60,758 nucleotides of DNA from an uncultured Lachnospiraceae bacterium (lineage in GTDB: Bacteria > Bacillota > Clostridia > Lachnospirales > Lachnospiraceae): positions 1 through 60,758 of the forward strand of contig CANOVJ010000020.1 of NCBI GenBank assembly GCA_947570615.1, in the 5' to 3' direction. A model generated the notes under the pieces. That model saw nothing but the letters and a program-made list of their open reading frames with translations, was not told the origin of the DNA and made no database searches. A program made the position numbers and the translations under genes. Positions 44,390-53,555 of the stretch are shown in pieces (position 1 is the first letter of the stretch; every line of letters starts with the position of its first letter).

Positions 44390-46954
44390 GTTTTCCGCGC
44401 TCGTTTCTGTCCCTGCGATTATTTCTGATTTATCTCCCGCAATCCGAAAACAGACCCTTACCACAAACAGATCCGCGTCCGTCTCCCAGGAAAATTCCCC
44501 GCCGCAGGCCTGGGTGAAGCTCTGGGCGATGGAAAGGCCCAGCCCGCTCCCGCCGTCCGTGCGGCTTTTATCCCCTCTGGCGAAGCGCTCCGCGAAGTCC
44601 TTATCCCTCTCCAGCTCCATCAGAGAAGCGTTTTTCACGCTGGCCACCGCCATCGCGCCATCCGCTGTCAGCGTCACATACACCCTGGAACCGGCAAGAG
44701 AATATTTGATGGCATTCTGGAACAGATTCTGGAATACCCGGTACATCCGCTGGCCGTCGGCCATAATCATTACAGGGCTCTGAGGGAAATCGGTGCGGAA
44801 GGATACAGGGCTTTTTTCAATCTCCTCCTCCATGTCCGCCAGGGTCTGGCACAGAAGCTTTCCGAAATCAAGCTTTTCCATGTGCATGGGCAGCTCCCCG
44901 GAAGCGGCCTTGCTCACCGCGAACACATCCTGCACCATGTTTTTCAGCCGCTGGGATTTCTCGTCCAGGATCGCCACATAATCCTTTATGTGCTCCGGCA
45001 GTCCCTCCTCCTGTTTCAGGAACTGGACATAGCTGATGATGGAGGTAAGGGGCGTCTTAATGTCGTGGGATACGTTGGCGATGAGCTCCACCTTCATCCT
45101 CTCGCTTTTCATCTGCTCGTCCACCGCCTTCTCCATTCCCTGGCGGATATCCTCCAGCTGCGCCATAACCGCTTCCAGATCATGACCGGCAAAGGCTTCC
45201 CCCTCCGCCCCGTAATTCCCCTCGCGGATCCGGCTGATATACCCCGCCAGTGCTTCCATATCCCTGGCCGTCTCCACATTCTTCTTTCCGATCAGATAAG
45301 CCGTCACAAGAAATCCGGCGCTCAGAATAAGGATGACAACCGCCGTCACGCCCGCCCTGCCTCTGTTTGTCAGAAAGCCTGTCAGAGCGCTCCCCCTGGA
45401 TGAGAAGGCAATCGCAGTCCCTGCGGCCAGAAGGCCGTAGAGCGCCGCGGCAGCAGAGAGCAGCGCGTTGCGGCGGGCCATTTTCAAGGGCAGCGGACGG
45501 CTTAAGCCCTTTGCAGAAAAGGCCCTGTACAGGCTGAGCGTAAGGCTGTTCTTCCACAGCTTTCTGTTATACCTGAAATCGTTCCACAAAAGCCACACGC
45601 ACCAGAACAGCAGAACCCATGCCGCCGGATGGACATTGCGCAGGATCTCGCCCCCCAGACCCGTGAGGGCCATGGCTCGATATTCATTGTAGAAATAAAC
45701 CTCCCTCAGCTCCTGCCAGAGACCGTAACCCATGTTGCTTTCCCGGACGATAAAGAACACAAGAACCAGGCCCCCTGCGAAAAGAAGCGCCTTGCACTCC
45801 GCCCAGATTCCGGCCTGAAAACCGGCGATCCTGCCTGCCGCCTCTCTCTTCCCCTTTCTGCACAGAAACGCCAGCGCAAGAAGGACGATTCCCCCAGGCA
45901 GGCAGGCAAACTCCCTCTCCAGGAGCATGCGGTTTCTCTGCCGGTTATAATACATCCAGTACAGGGTGTTATCGTACTGACCGAAGCCGCCGTCCACATA
46001 ATTGCTCTCCCTGTACAGCATCGGTTCTCTGACCACGGCCATACAGACCTGCGCTTTCTTTATGGATTCCTCCACGGGAAAGTTCCGATAGCCCGGAACG
46101 CACCAGTCGCTCTCCTTCTGCCAGTCGCTTCCGTCCCGGTAATAGCCGTCCCCGTACACGTCCAGCTCCTTCCCGTCCTTTGTGATCGTGACCCTCTCCC
46201 CGTCGAAGAACAGAAGGAAATTGCAGCCCTGGGGCGCGGCCGGCTTTCCGTCCGCCCCGGGCGCAAGCTGGTCGGTATTGGCGTAGAGCTCCTTTCCATC
46301 ATAAGAGACGGTATAGAGAAGATTCTGATCCCCTCTGATCTGTTCATGATAGCTTTGGGCAATCTGCTCTCTGCGCCTGCTGCGCGCCTTTTCCTCCTCC
46401 TCATTTATCTGCCCGGTTTCCCGGCTCAGATGTTCCTCCACTCTCCCGCTCTCCTGCTCCGGACTGCCCTGATCTATTCCCAGCTCCTCCCGGTAATGGT
46501 CCAGCTCCTGAGAATAAACCTCCAGCTCCTCCTCCAGAGCCGCCTGCATCTGCTCATACTCCACACTGTCCACACTGTCGTTGGCCCTGCGCTCCTCAAG
46601 CTCCTTAAGCTCCTCCAGAGCGGCGTTATAACCGTCCCACAGCTCCTGTACGGCTTCCTGCGCATAAAGGCTCCCCTCCTCCAGAAAGCCTGACGCGCCG
46701 TCATATCCCCAGGATCTCCTCAAATCACCGCCGCAGGCCATCACCAGAAAGTTCTCCAGCCGCCCGGAAATATAGCCCCGAAACCGCCTGCTCTGCTGGT
46801 AATCCTCCTCCAGGATCTGATCCGCCTGCCAGATATGTGCTCCGTCGGGTTTATCTCTGAGAATCCCCGAAATACTCCCCAGCGTAAGGCTGGCCCCCAG
46901 CCCGAAGATCATAAAGCTAACTGCATTTTTCCTGTTTTTCCATTTTGTATCCAA
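44384..46954 (-). CDS. Large sensor histidine kinase with multiple membrane segments
   Basis: This 856-residue kinase has an N-terminal transmembrane helix, a 300-residue extracytoplasmic region with a coiled-coil-like part (EELKELEERRAND, YEQMQAALEEELEVY), several further helices (about 370-580), a HisKA block ANVSHDIKTPLTS with the phospho-acceptor His, and HATPase motifs (FQNLFQNAIKYS, GGSGLGLSIAQ). The length and extra membrane segments are unusual. Its start lies within the 3' end of the OmpR-type regulator gene (38-base overlap). The ligand is unknown; an envelope-stress sensor is plausible. Confidence 0.88.
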   Translation of the reverse strand: MDTKWKNRKNAVSFMIFGLGASLTLGSISGILRDKPDGAHIWQADQILEEDYQQSRRFRGYISGRLENFLVMACGGDLRRSWGYDGASGFLEEGSLYAQEAVQELWDGYNAALEELKELEERRANDSVDSVEYEQMQAALEEELEVYSQELDHYREELGIDQGSPEQESGRVEEHLSRETGQINEEEEKARSRRREQIAQSYHEQIRGDQNLLYTVSYDGKELYANTDQLAPGADGKPAAPQGCNFLLFFDGERVTITKDGKELDVYGDGYYRDGSDWQKESDWCVPGYRNFPVEESIKKAQVCMAVVREPMLYRESNYVDGGFGQYDNTLYWMYYNRQRNRMLLEREFACLPGGIVLLALAFLCRKGKREAAGRIAGFQAGIWAECKALLFAGGLVLVFFIVRESNMGYGLWQELREVYFYNEYRAMALTGLGGEILRNVHPAAWVLLFWCVWLLWNDFRYNRKLWKNSLTLSLYRAFSAKGLSRPLPLKMARRNALLSAAAALYGLLAAGTAIAFSSRGSALTGFLTNRGRAGVTAVVILILSAGFLVTAYLIGKKNVETARDMEALAGYISRIREGNYGAEGEAFAGHDLEAVMAQLEDIRQGMEKAVDEQMKSERMKVELIANVSHDIKTPLTSIISYVQFLKQEEGLPEHIKDYVAILDEKSQRLKNMVQDVFAVSKAASGELPMHMEKLDFGKLLCQTLADMEEEIEKSPVSFRTDFPQSPVMIMADGQRMYRVFQNLFQNAIKYSLAGSRVYVTLTADGAMAVASVKNASLMELERDKDFAERFARGDKSRTDGGSGLGLSIAQSFTQACGGEFSWETDADLFVVRVCFRIAGDKSEIIAGTETSAENN

Positions 46955-47627
46955 TTCCCCACACCACCTTTATATATTCTGGCTCTTTCGGATTCAGTTC
47001 CAGCTTCTCGCGGATGCGCCTGATATGCACCATGACTGTGTTTTCGGAGGCGTAGGCCTCCTCCTCCCAGACCCTTCTGTAAATCTCCTCCGCCGGGAAG
47101 ACCCGCCCCAGGTTGCGCATGAACAGATCCACGATCTTCGTCTCCGTGGCGGTAAGGCGCACCGCCTCTCCGTCCGCATAGAGGACTTTTTCATCGGTCT
47201 TATACAGAAGACGCCCGTTGGCGATCTCACCGCTCCTGCTCCCCGCATGGATATCCCCAAGGCTGGTGTATCTGCGCAGATGGCTCCGCACCCTTGCCGC
47301 CAGCTCCTGGGGATTATAGGGCTTGGCTACATAATCGTCCGCACCCATGGACAGACCCAGCACCTTGTCGCTGTCCTCGCTCTTTGCGCTTAAGACAATG
47401 ACCGGGATATTCTGCCTCTCCCGGATCCGCATCAGCGCGGAGAGGCCGTCCAGCCGGGGCATCATCACGTCGATCAGTACCAGTCTCACCGGGCGGGTGG
47501 CAAGGATATCCAGCGCCTGCAGGCCGTCGTAGGCCTTCAGCACCTCGTATCCCTCCCCTTCCAGCAAAATTCCGATGGCCTTTACAATCTCTCTGTCGTC
47601 ATCTGCTACCAGCACACATTCTCTCAT
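46917..47627 (-). CDS. OmpR-family response regulator
   Basis: A 236-residue regulator: receiver with VADDD, phospho-acceptor Asp53 in LIDVMMPRLDG and K in AKPYNP, and an OmpR winged helix (LTATETKIVDLFMRNLGRVF, NTVMVHIRRIREKLE). The ATG at 47627 gives the usual length; one four codons upstream (47639) is possible, and neither has a strong binding site. It is cotranscribed with the overlapping kinase. Direct repeats in its own promoter suggest positive autoregulation. Confidence 0.93.
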   Translation of the reverse strand: MRECVLVADDDREIVKAIGILLEGEGYEVLKAYDGLQALDILATRPVRLVLIDVMMPRLDGLSALMRIRERQNIPVIVLSAKSEDSDKVLGLSMGADDYVAKPYNPQELAARVRSHLRRYTSLGDIHAGSRSGEIANGRLLYKTDEKVLYADGEAVRLTATETKIVDLFMRNLGRVFPAEEIYRRVWEEEAYASENTVMVHIRRIREKLELNPKEPEYIKVVWGIGYKMEKQEKCS

Positions 47628-47695
47628 GTCAGCACCCATGCCTTTCTGCCGCCCGCCGCGCCTTTCGCGAAAACCTCATCCTTCAGGCTGTCCCT

Positions 47696-47752
47696 AGAAT
47701 ACAATGATTTCTTTACAGTTCTGTGGGGATGTTTCTTACAAATTCCTTACAA
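47696..47752 (-). promoter_or_regulatory. OmpR-type direct repeats in the regulator's own promoter
   Basis: On the minus strand, TTGTAAGGAAT (47752-47742) and TTGTAAGAAAC (47741-47731) are tandem with an 11-base period, and a third related copy (ACTGTAAAGAA, 47719-47709) follows. A -10-like TATTCT (47701-47696) has no consensus -35, as expected when an activator helps. Confidence 0.5.
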
Positions 47753-47770
47753 TATCAGACAAACAGCCCG

Positions 47771-48616
47771 TCATCCTCTGCCCTTAAATCTCCCCGTCAG
47801 GCCAAAGGTCCATACCAGCAGCGGCAGGGTAAAAACGCCCACGATGGCCGCCGCCTTAATGCTTCCCCTTGTGACTGCCAGAAAAAGAAACAGGAGAAAC
47901 ACCACCATATACCGGCTGATAAAACGGAATATCTTTCTTTTCTTATCTGATACGCCCGTATCCTCCGCCAGCCCGGGATGCGTCATGGCGCAATGTACCT
48001 CCGCGCCGAAACGGCCAAAGGTGCGGCTTGCCGTGTATTCCACCTGATCGATCTCGAAGATCGGGCTCATGCTCTCCTGAGTGATGACCAGATCCAGATC
48101 ATTTTCCCTGGCACAGGCCAGAAGCGCATCCGTAAACTCCCGGGGCGTTTTCACCATGGTATCGGGGATGAAGGAAAAGCGTTTCATCCCCTCCTCCTTT
48201 TTCACCTGCCTGTAATCATTGATAATCGACATAAAAATTCCACCCTCCTTTTCCATCTCTTCCATTTCCTGAAGCACTCTGCCCGCGTCCAGCTCCTCAA
48301 GGCTTGTGTGGGAGAGCTTCCGGCACACGCTGATGCCGGACTCCAGCTCGGCTTTCTTCTGCGTCAGCACCTGCAGGTGTTCTTGCAACGCCTCATCCAG
48401 CATAACCTCCCTGGAAAGGACCTCACGGATCTGCTCGATGGGCATATCCAGCTTTCGCAGGATCCTGATCACCCGCAGCGTCTCCACGTCCTCCTGCGTA
48501 TACTGCCGATAATTGTTCGCCGCGTTTCTGGCCGGATGCAGCAGTCCTTTCTTTTCATAAAAGCGGATATTCTGTCGGGTTATCCCCGTCCGCTGCTCCA
48601 GTTCGTTGATATTCAT
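47771..48616 (-). CDS. MerR-family regulator with C-terminal membrane helices
   Basis: A 281-residue protein. The N-terminal winged helix is a standard MerR domain (MNINELEQRTGITRQNIRFYEKKGLL, then YTQEDVETLRVIRILRKLDMPIEQIREVL). A coiled coil follows, then a soluble middle region, and the last 60 residues form two hydrophobic helices (YMVVFLLFLFLAV, AAAIVGVFTLPLLVW). So it is probably a membrane-bound regulator with no known ligand-binding domain. Its promoter has the classic 19-base spacer with a palindrome, pointing to autoregulation. It is flanked by the OmpR and beta-lactamase genes. Confidence 0.85.
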   Translation of the reverse strand: MNINELEQRTGITRQNIRFYEKKGLLHPARNAANNYRQYTQEDVETLRVIRILRKLDMPIEQIREVLSREVMLDEALQEHLQVLTQKKAELESGISVCRKLSHTSLEELDAGRVLQEMEEMEKEGGIFMSIINDYRQVKKEEGMKRFSFIPDTMVKTPREFTDALLACARENDLDLVITQESMSPIFEIDQVEYTASRTFGRFGAEVHCAMTHPGLAEDTGVSDKKRKIFRFISRYMVVFLLFLFLAVTRGSIKAAAIVGVFTLPLLVWTFGLTGRFKGRG

Positions 48617-48675
48617 CCCCTGTGCCTCCTTTCACGACAGATGGTTTTATCAGAATCCTTTCCGGTTCTGCAGAA

Positions 48676-48706
48676 AGTATACAGTTTATAGTTGGTATAA
48701 GGTCAA
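48676..48706 (-). promoter_or_regulatory. MerR-type promoter with 19-base spacer and palindrome
   Basis: On the minus strand, TTGACC (48706-48701) and TATACT (48681-48676) are 19 bases apart. TTATA-5-TATAA forms an inverted repeat in the spacer. This is the diagnostic layout for MerR control by DNA twisting. Bases 48707-48879 upstream show nothing else recognisable. Confidence 0.7.
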
Positions 48707-48879
48707 GGATTTTCCGATATTTTTTTCTGCTCCCACTGACATCCTGTGAAATGCAGACTGTATCTTTCTATTACACATGTAAGAATAGCTGGCCGTTCCC
48801 GGCGGGACCGCGCTGCAGAGAAGTCCGGGGGATTGGGGGATCGCAGACGCGCCCGCGGCGGTCAGGAGGGGAGATGACA

Positions 48880-49851
48880 TCAGCCCACGGACGCAGGGTC
48901 CGAGAGGATGTCTATGGCAATCTTTCTGGCGACGGCGCCGGATACCTCCGCATCGTCCGTCCTTCCCAGCCAGACACAGAAAAAGAGCTGTTTTCCCTCC
49001 CGCTCATCCCGGGCAAATCCGGTAAACCAGGCGTCCACCACAGCGCCCTCTGTCATACCCGTCCCGGTTTTCCCATAAATGGAAAGACCGTCCCATCCAT
49101 CCTGCGGTACCAGCATGACCTTTTTCAATTCCTCCAGCGTCTTTTCCGAGTAGACCGTATCCTCTCCAAAAATGCGCTCCATCACCTGCACCTGCTCCCT
49201 GGGCGAAATCTCCAGCGAGGACTCGAGCCAGAAGCCGGTCAGGGCCCGGTTGTTATTGTCGGTGTCTCCCTCCCAGTCGGAGATATCGCAGTTTCCATAG
49301 GAAAGCCTCTCCAACTCCCTGCCCATGGTCCCGCTTCCGATCTCGTCCGTGAGCTGACGGAAATACCAGACGCAGGAGGCGCGGAAAGCCTCCTCAAAGC
49401 TGATGTCCCGGTTCCAGTCCTCATTCCGGAAGATCTCGCCGCTCCAGGGGCGGATGGAATTCTCCGGTTCCAGAATGCCATTCTCCAGGGCAATCAGGGA
49501 CGAGATGATCTTAAAGGTGGAGCAGGGCGATCTGCGGACCGATGCCAGATCGCTGTTATAGCTCATAAGTTTCCGGGCGGATGGGTCATACACCACCGCC
49601 GCGCCGTTTCGCCCGTCAAAATATCCTGACCAGTCCACTTCCATGTCCTGCAGCGCGCCCTCGCTCTGCGAAGGCGTTTCCGTTTCCGGGACCGGGTGCG
49701 GTGATTGCTCCTGCTCTTCGCCCGGTCCTTCCGTGCTTCGGGGCGAAGCAGACGCCGGGGCGGAAATATCCGCCCCGGCACATCCTGATAAAAGGACGGC
49801 GCAGACAGATGACAGGATTGCAGTTCTGACAGGGTAAACCTTTTTCTTCAT
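48880..49851 (-). CDS. Class D beta-lactamase, lipoprotein form
   Basis: This 323-residue protein has a lipoprotein signal (LLSGC, Cys24), a Pro/Ser/Glu-rich linker, then the penicillin-recognising fold: SxxK as STFK (Ser111, Lys114), SxV as SCV (159-161), YGN (185-187) and KTG (261-263). STFK with YGN and KTG is the class D signature, and WYFRQL nearby matches Gram-positive class D enzymes such as CDD-1 of Clostridioides difficile. It would hydrolyse beta-lactams at the outer face of the membrane. No BlaR/BlaI regulator lies beside it. A transpeptidase or sensor role is less likely. Confidence 0.85.
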   Translation of the reverse strand: MKKKVYPVRTAILSSVCAVLLSGCAGADISAPASASPRSTEGPGEEQEQSPHPVPETETPSQSEGALQDMEVDWSGYFDGRNGAAVVYDPSARKLMSYNSDLASVRRSPCSTFKIISSLIALENGILEPENSIRPWSGEIFRNEDWNRDISFEEAFRASCVWYFRQLTDEIGSGTMGRELERLSYGNCDISDWEGDTDNNNRALTGFWLESSLEISPREQVQVMERIFGEDTVYSEKTLEELKKVMLVPQDGWDGLSIYGKTGTGMTEGAVVDAWFTGFARDEREGKQLFFCVWLGRTDDAEVSGAVARKIAIDILSDPASVG

Positions 49852-49917
49852 ATTTTATATGTACCTCCAGATCTTCCTGTATTGACAGGGGACAGTATGC
49901 CCGGTAAATTATCTCAA

Positions 49918-51198
49918 CTATAACGCAGACGGAATATTCCGCTCAGATCTTTCGCACCTGAGAATGAACACCGCGGCCTCAATCCCCATAAGCAGGCTCA
50001 GCGCGAATATGACCGTCGGCGCCGCTGCCACGATCCCGGCCAGCAGAAGCATAATCCCGGGCACGACATACTTTCGCGGATGATGCCAGAGATCACTCTC
50101 GATCTTCCAGCCCCGGATGGGACAAAACCACTCCAGCAGGACGGAGAAGAGGGCGCTTTGCAGGGCAAAGAAAACGGCTGTTATCACCGCCAGTGTGCCG
50201 ACTCCCCCAACCTGAAGCTGCCAGCTTACGAGAAACACGGCGTCCGCCACGCTGTTGAAGAGAAAGATAAACAGGCAGTAAGGCACACAGAACGCCCGCT
50301 TCTGGCCGGGCAGGAAACGGACGGCCTGCTCCAGGTCCGGATCCGCGGACAAAAGGATGCAGACCGGGGTGTTCAGGGAAAGGATGGCAAAGCCAATGGG
50401 AAGAACCGCTTCCCTCTCCATCGTCCCCAGAAATACCGGCAGCACACCGGCCACGCCCCACATGACGGCGGTATTGGCAAGATAATTCTTATGCCCATCC
50501 AGATACCGGAACAGATAACGCCACACCGAAACGCTGCTCTGCTCTTTCGCCGCTTTCGCACGCTTTTTTCCCAAAAAGTGAACCCTCCTGCGCGCAGCAG
50601 GGCTTCCCGCCTTATCCCTGCGGTAAAAGTCATAGCCCTGCGCCCTTTCCAGAATCAGGAGCCCAAAACCGCCGTTCACCGCCAGCACAGGCAGCAGATA
50701 CTGCCGCTCCCCGGAAAACACAATGAAAGCCGCCATTGCCGCCGCCCACAGGAATCCCGCACACCGGTATTTTCTCATGGAAAAGACGGCGGCCGTCATG
50801 AGAATGGCGTTCCCCGCGCAAAGCAGGCTCCCTGCCAGCTCTCCGGGGCCCGCTCCCGACAGCGCAAATACCACCGCAAAAAGAGCGGCGGTTTTCGTCA
50901 GAAGGGCATAGCCCCCCAGGGACGCCACACAGGAAAAGACCAGGGCATGGCGGTCAAAGGGAAGCATGAACAGATTCTGCATACTGGCGGCATTATCATC
51001 CGAGGAGAGCGCCTGCCACATAACGCCTGCGGTGACGGTTGTGACCATCAGATACAGAACAGGCAGACCGATCTGCACATGCAGTCCCGACGTGCGCAGT
51101 CCCAGAAAGACCGTCAGATAAACCGCCAGATTGCGCGTCAGACGCTCATATCTGGCCCCAAATATATTTTTAGCAAAAGCCCTGAACATCATTTTCAT
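49918..51198 (-). CDS. ABC transporter membrane subunit
   Basis: A 426-residue polytopic membrane protein with roughly ten hydrophobic segments and no other domain. It follows an ATPase gene with a 29-base overlap, and GGGAGG lies nine bases before the ATG at 51198, so it is the permease of a two-component ABC transporter. The fold resembles permeases of bacteriocin or peptide-antibiotic exporters, but I cannot name a family. The beta-lactamase gene follows after 66 bases. Confidence 0.7.
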   Translation of the reverse strand: MKMMFRAFAKNIFGARYERLTRNLAVYLTVFLGLRTSGLHVQIGLPVLYLMVTTVTAGVMWQALSSDDNAASMQNLFMLPFDRHALVFSCVASLGGYALLTKTAALFAVVFALSGAGPGELAGSLLCAGNAILMTAAVFSMRKYRCAGFLWAAAMAAFIVFSGERQYLLPVLAVNGGFGLLILERAQGYDFYRRDKAGSPAARRRVHFLGKKRAKAAKEQSSVSVWRYLFRYLDGHKNYLANTAVMWGVAGVLPVFLGTMEREAVLPIGFAILSLNTPVCILLSADPDLEQAVRFLPGQKRAFCVPYCLFIFLFNSVADAVFLVSWQLQVGGVGTLAVITAVFFALQSALFSVLLEWFCPIRGWKIESDLWHHPRKYVVPGIMLLLAGIVAAAPTVIFALSLLMGIEAAVFILRCERSERNIPSAL

Positions 51199-51889
51199 CC
51201 CGCAAAGCCTCCCGAATGTCAGCGGCGTTGATCTTACCGCCCTCAAAAATCCGCCGGATCCCTCCCTCCTCCAGAACAAACACCCTCCCGCAGGTCAGCG
51301 TGATGCTCTCGAGAATATGCGAGGAAAACAGGCAGGTTCCGTATTCCTTATATCCTTCGATCTGCCGGTACAGATATTCCGTACTCTGAAAGTCCAGTCC
51401 GTTCACCGGTTCGTCCAGAAAGAGCAGCTCCGGCTTCAGCGCAAACGCCGTGATCAGAAACACCTTTCTGCGGTTACCGGTGGAAAGATCCTTAAGAAGA
51501 GTATGCGTGTAATCCTCAAAGTGAAATCCCTTTATGAGCTCTGACAGATCCGGCTGCTTCTTTCCGTAGACAGAAAAGACAAAGGATACATACTCCCAAA
51601 ATGTAAAATACCGGAACGAACTGTCCTCGGCAAACACCGTATAGCGGCAGGCCTTAAACGCCTCGTCCCGCAGGTTCACGTCTTTTCCATGAAACCGGAT
51701 CTGCTCTGCCGAAAAAGTGGGAAGCAGGCCGGAGAGCACCTTGAGAAAAGTGGTTTTTCCCGCGCCGTTGAGCCCGATCAGCCCTGCCGCCTCGTGCCCT
51801 TTGAGCTCCAGGTTAAAATCCCGGAGAACCTTTTTTTCACTGTCATACCACGCGCTTAAATTTTTGACAGTCAGCAGAGCTTCTTCCAT
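51170..51889 (-). CDS. ABC transporter ATP-binding protein
   Basis: A 239-residue ATPase with Walker A GLNGAGKTT. The signature region reads LLKDLSTGNRRKVFLI, where the canonical LSGGQ is altered, and Walker B is LLFLDEPVNGLD. It is like ATPases of peptide or antibiotic transporters (BcrA/CcmA class). GGAGGTCAGA supports the ATG at 51889. It is translated with the permease (29-base overlap). A GCCGCC/GGCGGC hairpin (51905-51920) lies in its 5' leader. Confidence 0.9.
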   Translation of the reverse strand: MEEALLTVKNLSAWYDSEKKVLRDFNLELKGHEAAGLIGLNGAGKTTFLKVLSGLLPTFSAEQIRFHGKDVNLRDEAFKACRYTVFAEDSSFRYFTFWEYVSFVFSVYGKKQPDLSELIKGFHFEDYTHTLLKDLSTGNRRKVFLITAFALKPELLFLDEPVNGLDFQSTEYLYRQIEGYKEYGTCLFSSHILESITLTCGRVFVLEEGGIRRIFEGGKINAADIREALRDENDVQGFC

Positions 51890-51958
51890 TCTGACCTCCA
51901 TTCCGCCGCCCGCAGGCGGCCTTCAAAGCCTGTCGCTTTTTCCATTCCGCCCCGCGCC

Positions 51959-52144
51959 TTACTTTCCATCATTCTGACTGTTTTTCCTGTGGGAATGCCA
52001 CGCAGTATAAGCGGAATACAGGAACACGCCGGCCAGGATAATGTAAAGAACCGCCGTCGAAGCGTTTCCCGCCAGACCGCTCACAAGGGCGGCCGCCAGC
52101 CAGATCACTGCCAGAATACCACGGATCATCATATGTCGCATCAT
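51959..52144 (-). CDS. Small two-helix membrane protein, 61 aa
   Basis: The product has two hydrophobic segments (GILAVIWLAAALVSGLAG and AVLYIILAGVFLYSAY) and a charged tail. A strong GGAGG lies seven bases before the ATG. It is the first gene behind the LytTR-type promoter and directly precedes the ABC transporter, so it may be an accessory or immunity peptide of that transporter. It resembles no family I know. Confidence 0.75.
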   Translation of the reverse strand: MMRHMMIRGILAVIWLAAALVSGLAGNASTAVLYIILAGVFLYSAYTAWHSHRKNSQNDGK

Positions 52145-52185
52145 GTTTTTCCCTCCTTAAATCGTCCTTTGTCTGTTGTGTCCCT

Positions 52186-52220
52186 ATTATAACCGAAAAG
52201 AAGAGGGCGTGCCGAACTGT
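52186..52220 (-). promoter_or_regulatory. Promoter with LytTR-type binding site
   Basis: On the minus strand there is a perfect TATAAT (52191-52186) with no -35 consensus. ACAGTTCGG (52220-52212), a full match to the LytTR half-site pattern, covers the -35 region. The second repeat expected 12 bases away is not clear. It lies between the AgrC-like kinase stop and the small membrane protein gene. Confidence 0.5.
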
Positions 52221-52244
52221 CCGCAATCGGCAGGTTTTTGACCG

Positions 52245-53555
52245 TCAAATGTTCTCGTACACCTCCTTCATCCCCTGATAAGACAGCGTCGCCACGGCGC
52301 GGAATACGCTCTGCGTGCAGGAGGTCTCCACCACGCCGTCGTACTTTTCCGCGGCGGTCCGGGCGCTTTTCAATCCCCAGCCATGCAGTCCGTTGTCCTC
52401 TTTGGTGGTTTTCAGCTCGCCGCCCTTTTCCACGGGAGGAGACGCCAGGCTGTTCTCCACCTTTATAACCAGCATCTGATTGATCCGCCGGATGGTCAGC
52501 CTCACCCATCTGCGCTCCGTTTCCGGTACATTTCCCGCCGCTTCCAGGGCGTTATCCAGCAGATTTCCCAGAATCGCGCACAAATCCACGCTTCTGATAC
52601 CGGTATTTCGGGGAAATTCCACCTGCACCTGCAAATCTGTCCCGTCCTGCCTGGCTCTTAGGGTTTTGCTGTTGATCAGATAGTCTATGGTCTCATCCCC
52701 TGTCCAGCAGGTCTGTGCCATCTCCCGCACGGGCGCCTGTAAGCCGTCGAGATATTGCAGGGCCTGCTGCAGCTTTCCGTGGGTGAGAAGCTGCTGCAGC
52801 ACTCCGATGTGGTTGTGAAAATCATGGAACAGCCTGGCGTTGATCCCATACGCCTGATTCAGCGTCGTATACTCTCTCTCCAAAAGCTCGGCCTGCCTGG
52901 TTTTGATCTCTGCCAGCTCCTTTTCCACCTGGTATTGCCGGCTGATGCGAAACACCAGAACGGACATCAGCAGAATCACCGCCTGAATCATCCACATCTC
53001 CAGGGTATCCTCCGGAAGCATAAGCCTGGTCTGTTCGGATAAGGTGACGACCAGGAAAATACCCGCCGCAGCCCCCGCCGAGACCGTGCGGAAAGCCTTA
53101 CCGTCTCCTGTTCCCCGGTATCCCCTCAGCCAGAGGGCGAAAATCGCCAGCGGTCCGTGGAGAATCCAGAGCGCAATCTGTCCGCTTCCCGTCCCGGCAT
53201 CCAGAAAGGCCGCAGAGCGTGTGAGCACCCCCAGCCATGCGGCAAAAAGAAATTGCCAGAAGGATACGGCAATCTCAAAAAATATTCCCAGGAACAGGCT
53301 CATTCTGGCGGCCGTCCCCTGAAAGCGCACCGCGCAGAAGACGATCCAGACCGTCTCCACCCCCATCCTGTAACGATCCGGCATCCCGCCGGCCAGGGCC
53401 GCGCCCGTGGTTATGGCTGCGCCGGCCAGCACGGTGAGAATGCTTTTTCCTCCCGGCCTTTTGCCTGTAAGAAGCCGCGCAATAAGAATCAGGCCCAAAA
53501 CGGCACGCACGCCTGCGGCCGCCGTATGGGACACAAAAATCATTTTCTCCGTCAT
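52245..53555 (-). CDS. AgrC-like GHKL-domain sensor kinase
   Basis: A 436-residue kinase with about six N-terminal transmembrane helices, a coiled-coil region with the phospho-acceptor NARLFHDFHNHIGVL, and a C-terminal GHKL ATPase domain (ILGNLLDNALEAA, NGLHGWGLKSAR). This architecture is that of peptide-sensing AgrC/ComD-type kinases. It overlaps the stop of the LytTR regulator by four bases (ATGA). No AgrB/AgrD-type pheromone genes are adjacent, so the signal may be a foreign peptide or antibiotic. Confidence 0.9.
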   Translation of the reverse strand: MTEKMIFVSHTAAAGVRAVLGLILIARLLTGKRPGGKSILTVLAGAAITTGAALAGGMPDRYRMGVETVWIVFCAVRFQGTAARMSLFLGIFFEIAVSFWQFLFAAWLGVLTRSAAFLDAGTGSGQIALWILHGPLAIFALWLRGYRGTGDGKAFRTVSAGAAAGIFLVVTLSEQTRLMLPEDTLEMWMIQAVILLMSVLVFRISRQYQVEKELAEIKTRQAELLEREYTTLNQAYGINARLFHDFHNHIGVLQQLLTHGKLQQALQYLDGLQAPVREMAQTCWTGDETIDYLINSKTLRARQDGTDLQVQVEFPRNTGIRSVDLCAILGNLLDNALEAAGNVPETERRWVRLTIRRINQMLVIKVENSLASPPVEKGGELKTTKEDNGLHGWGLKSARTAAEKYDGVVETSCTQSVFRAVATLSYQGMKEVYENI

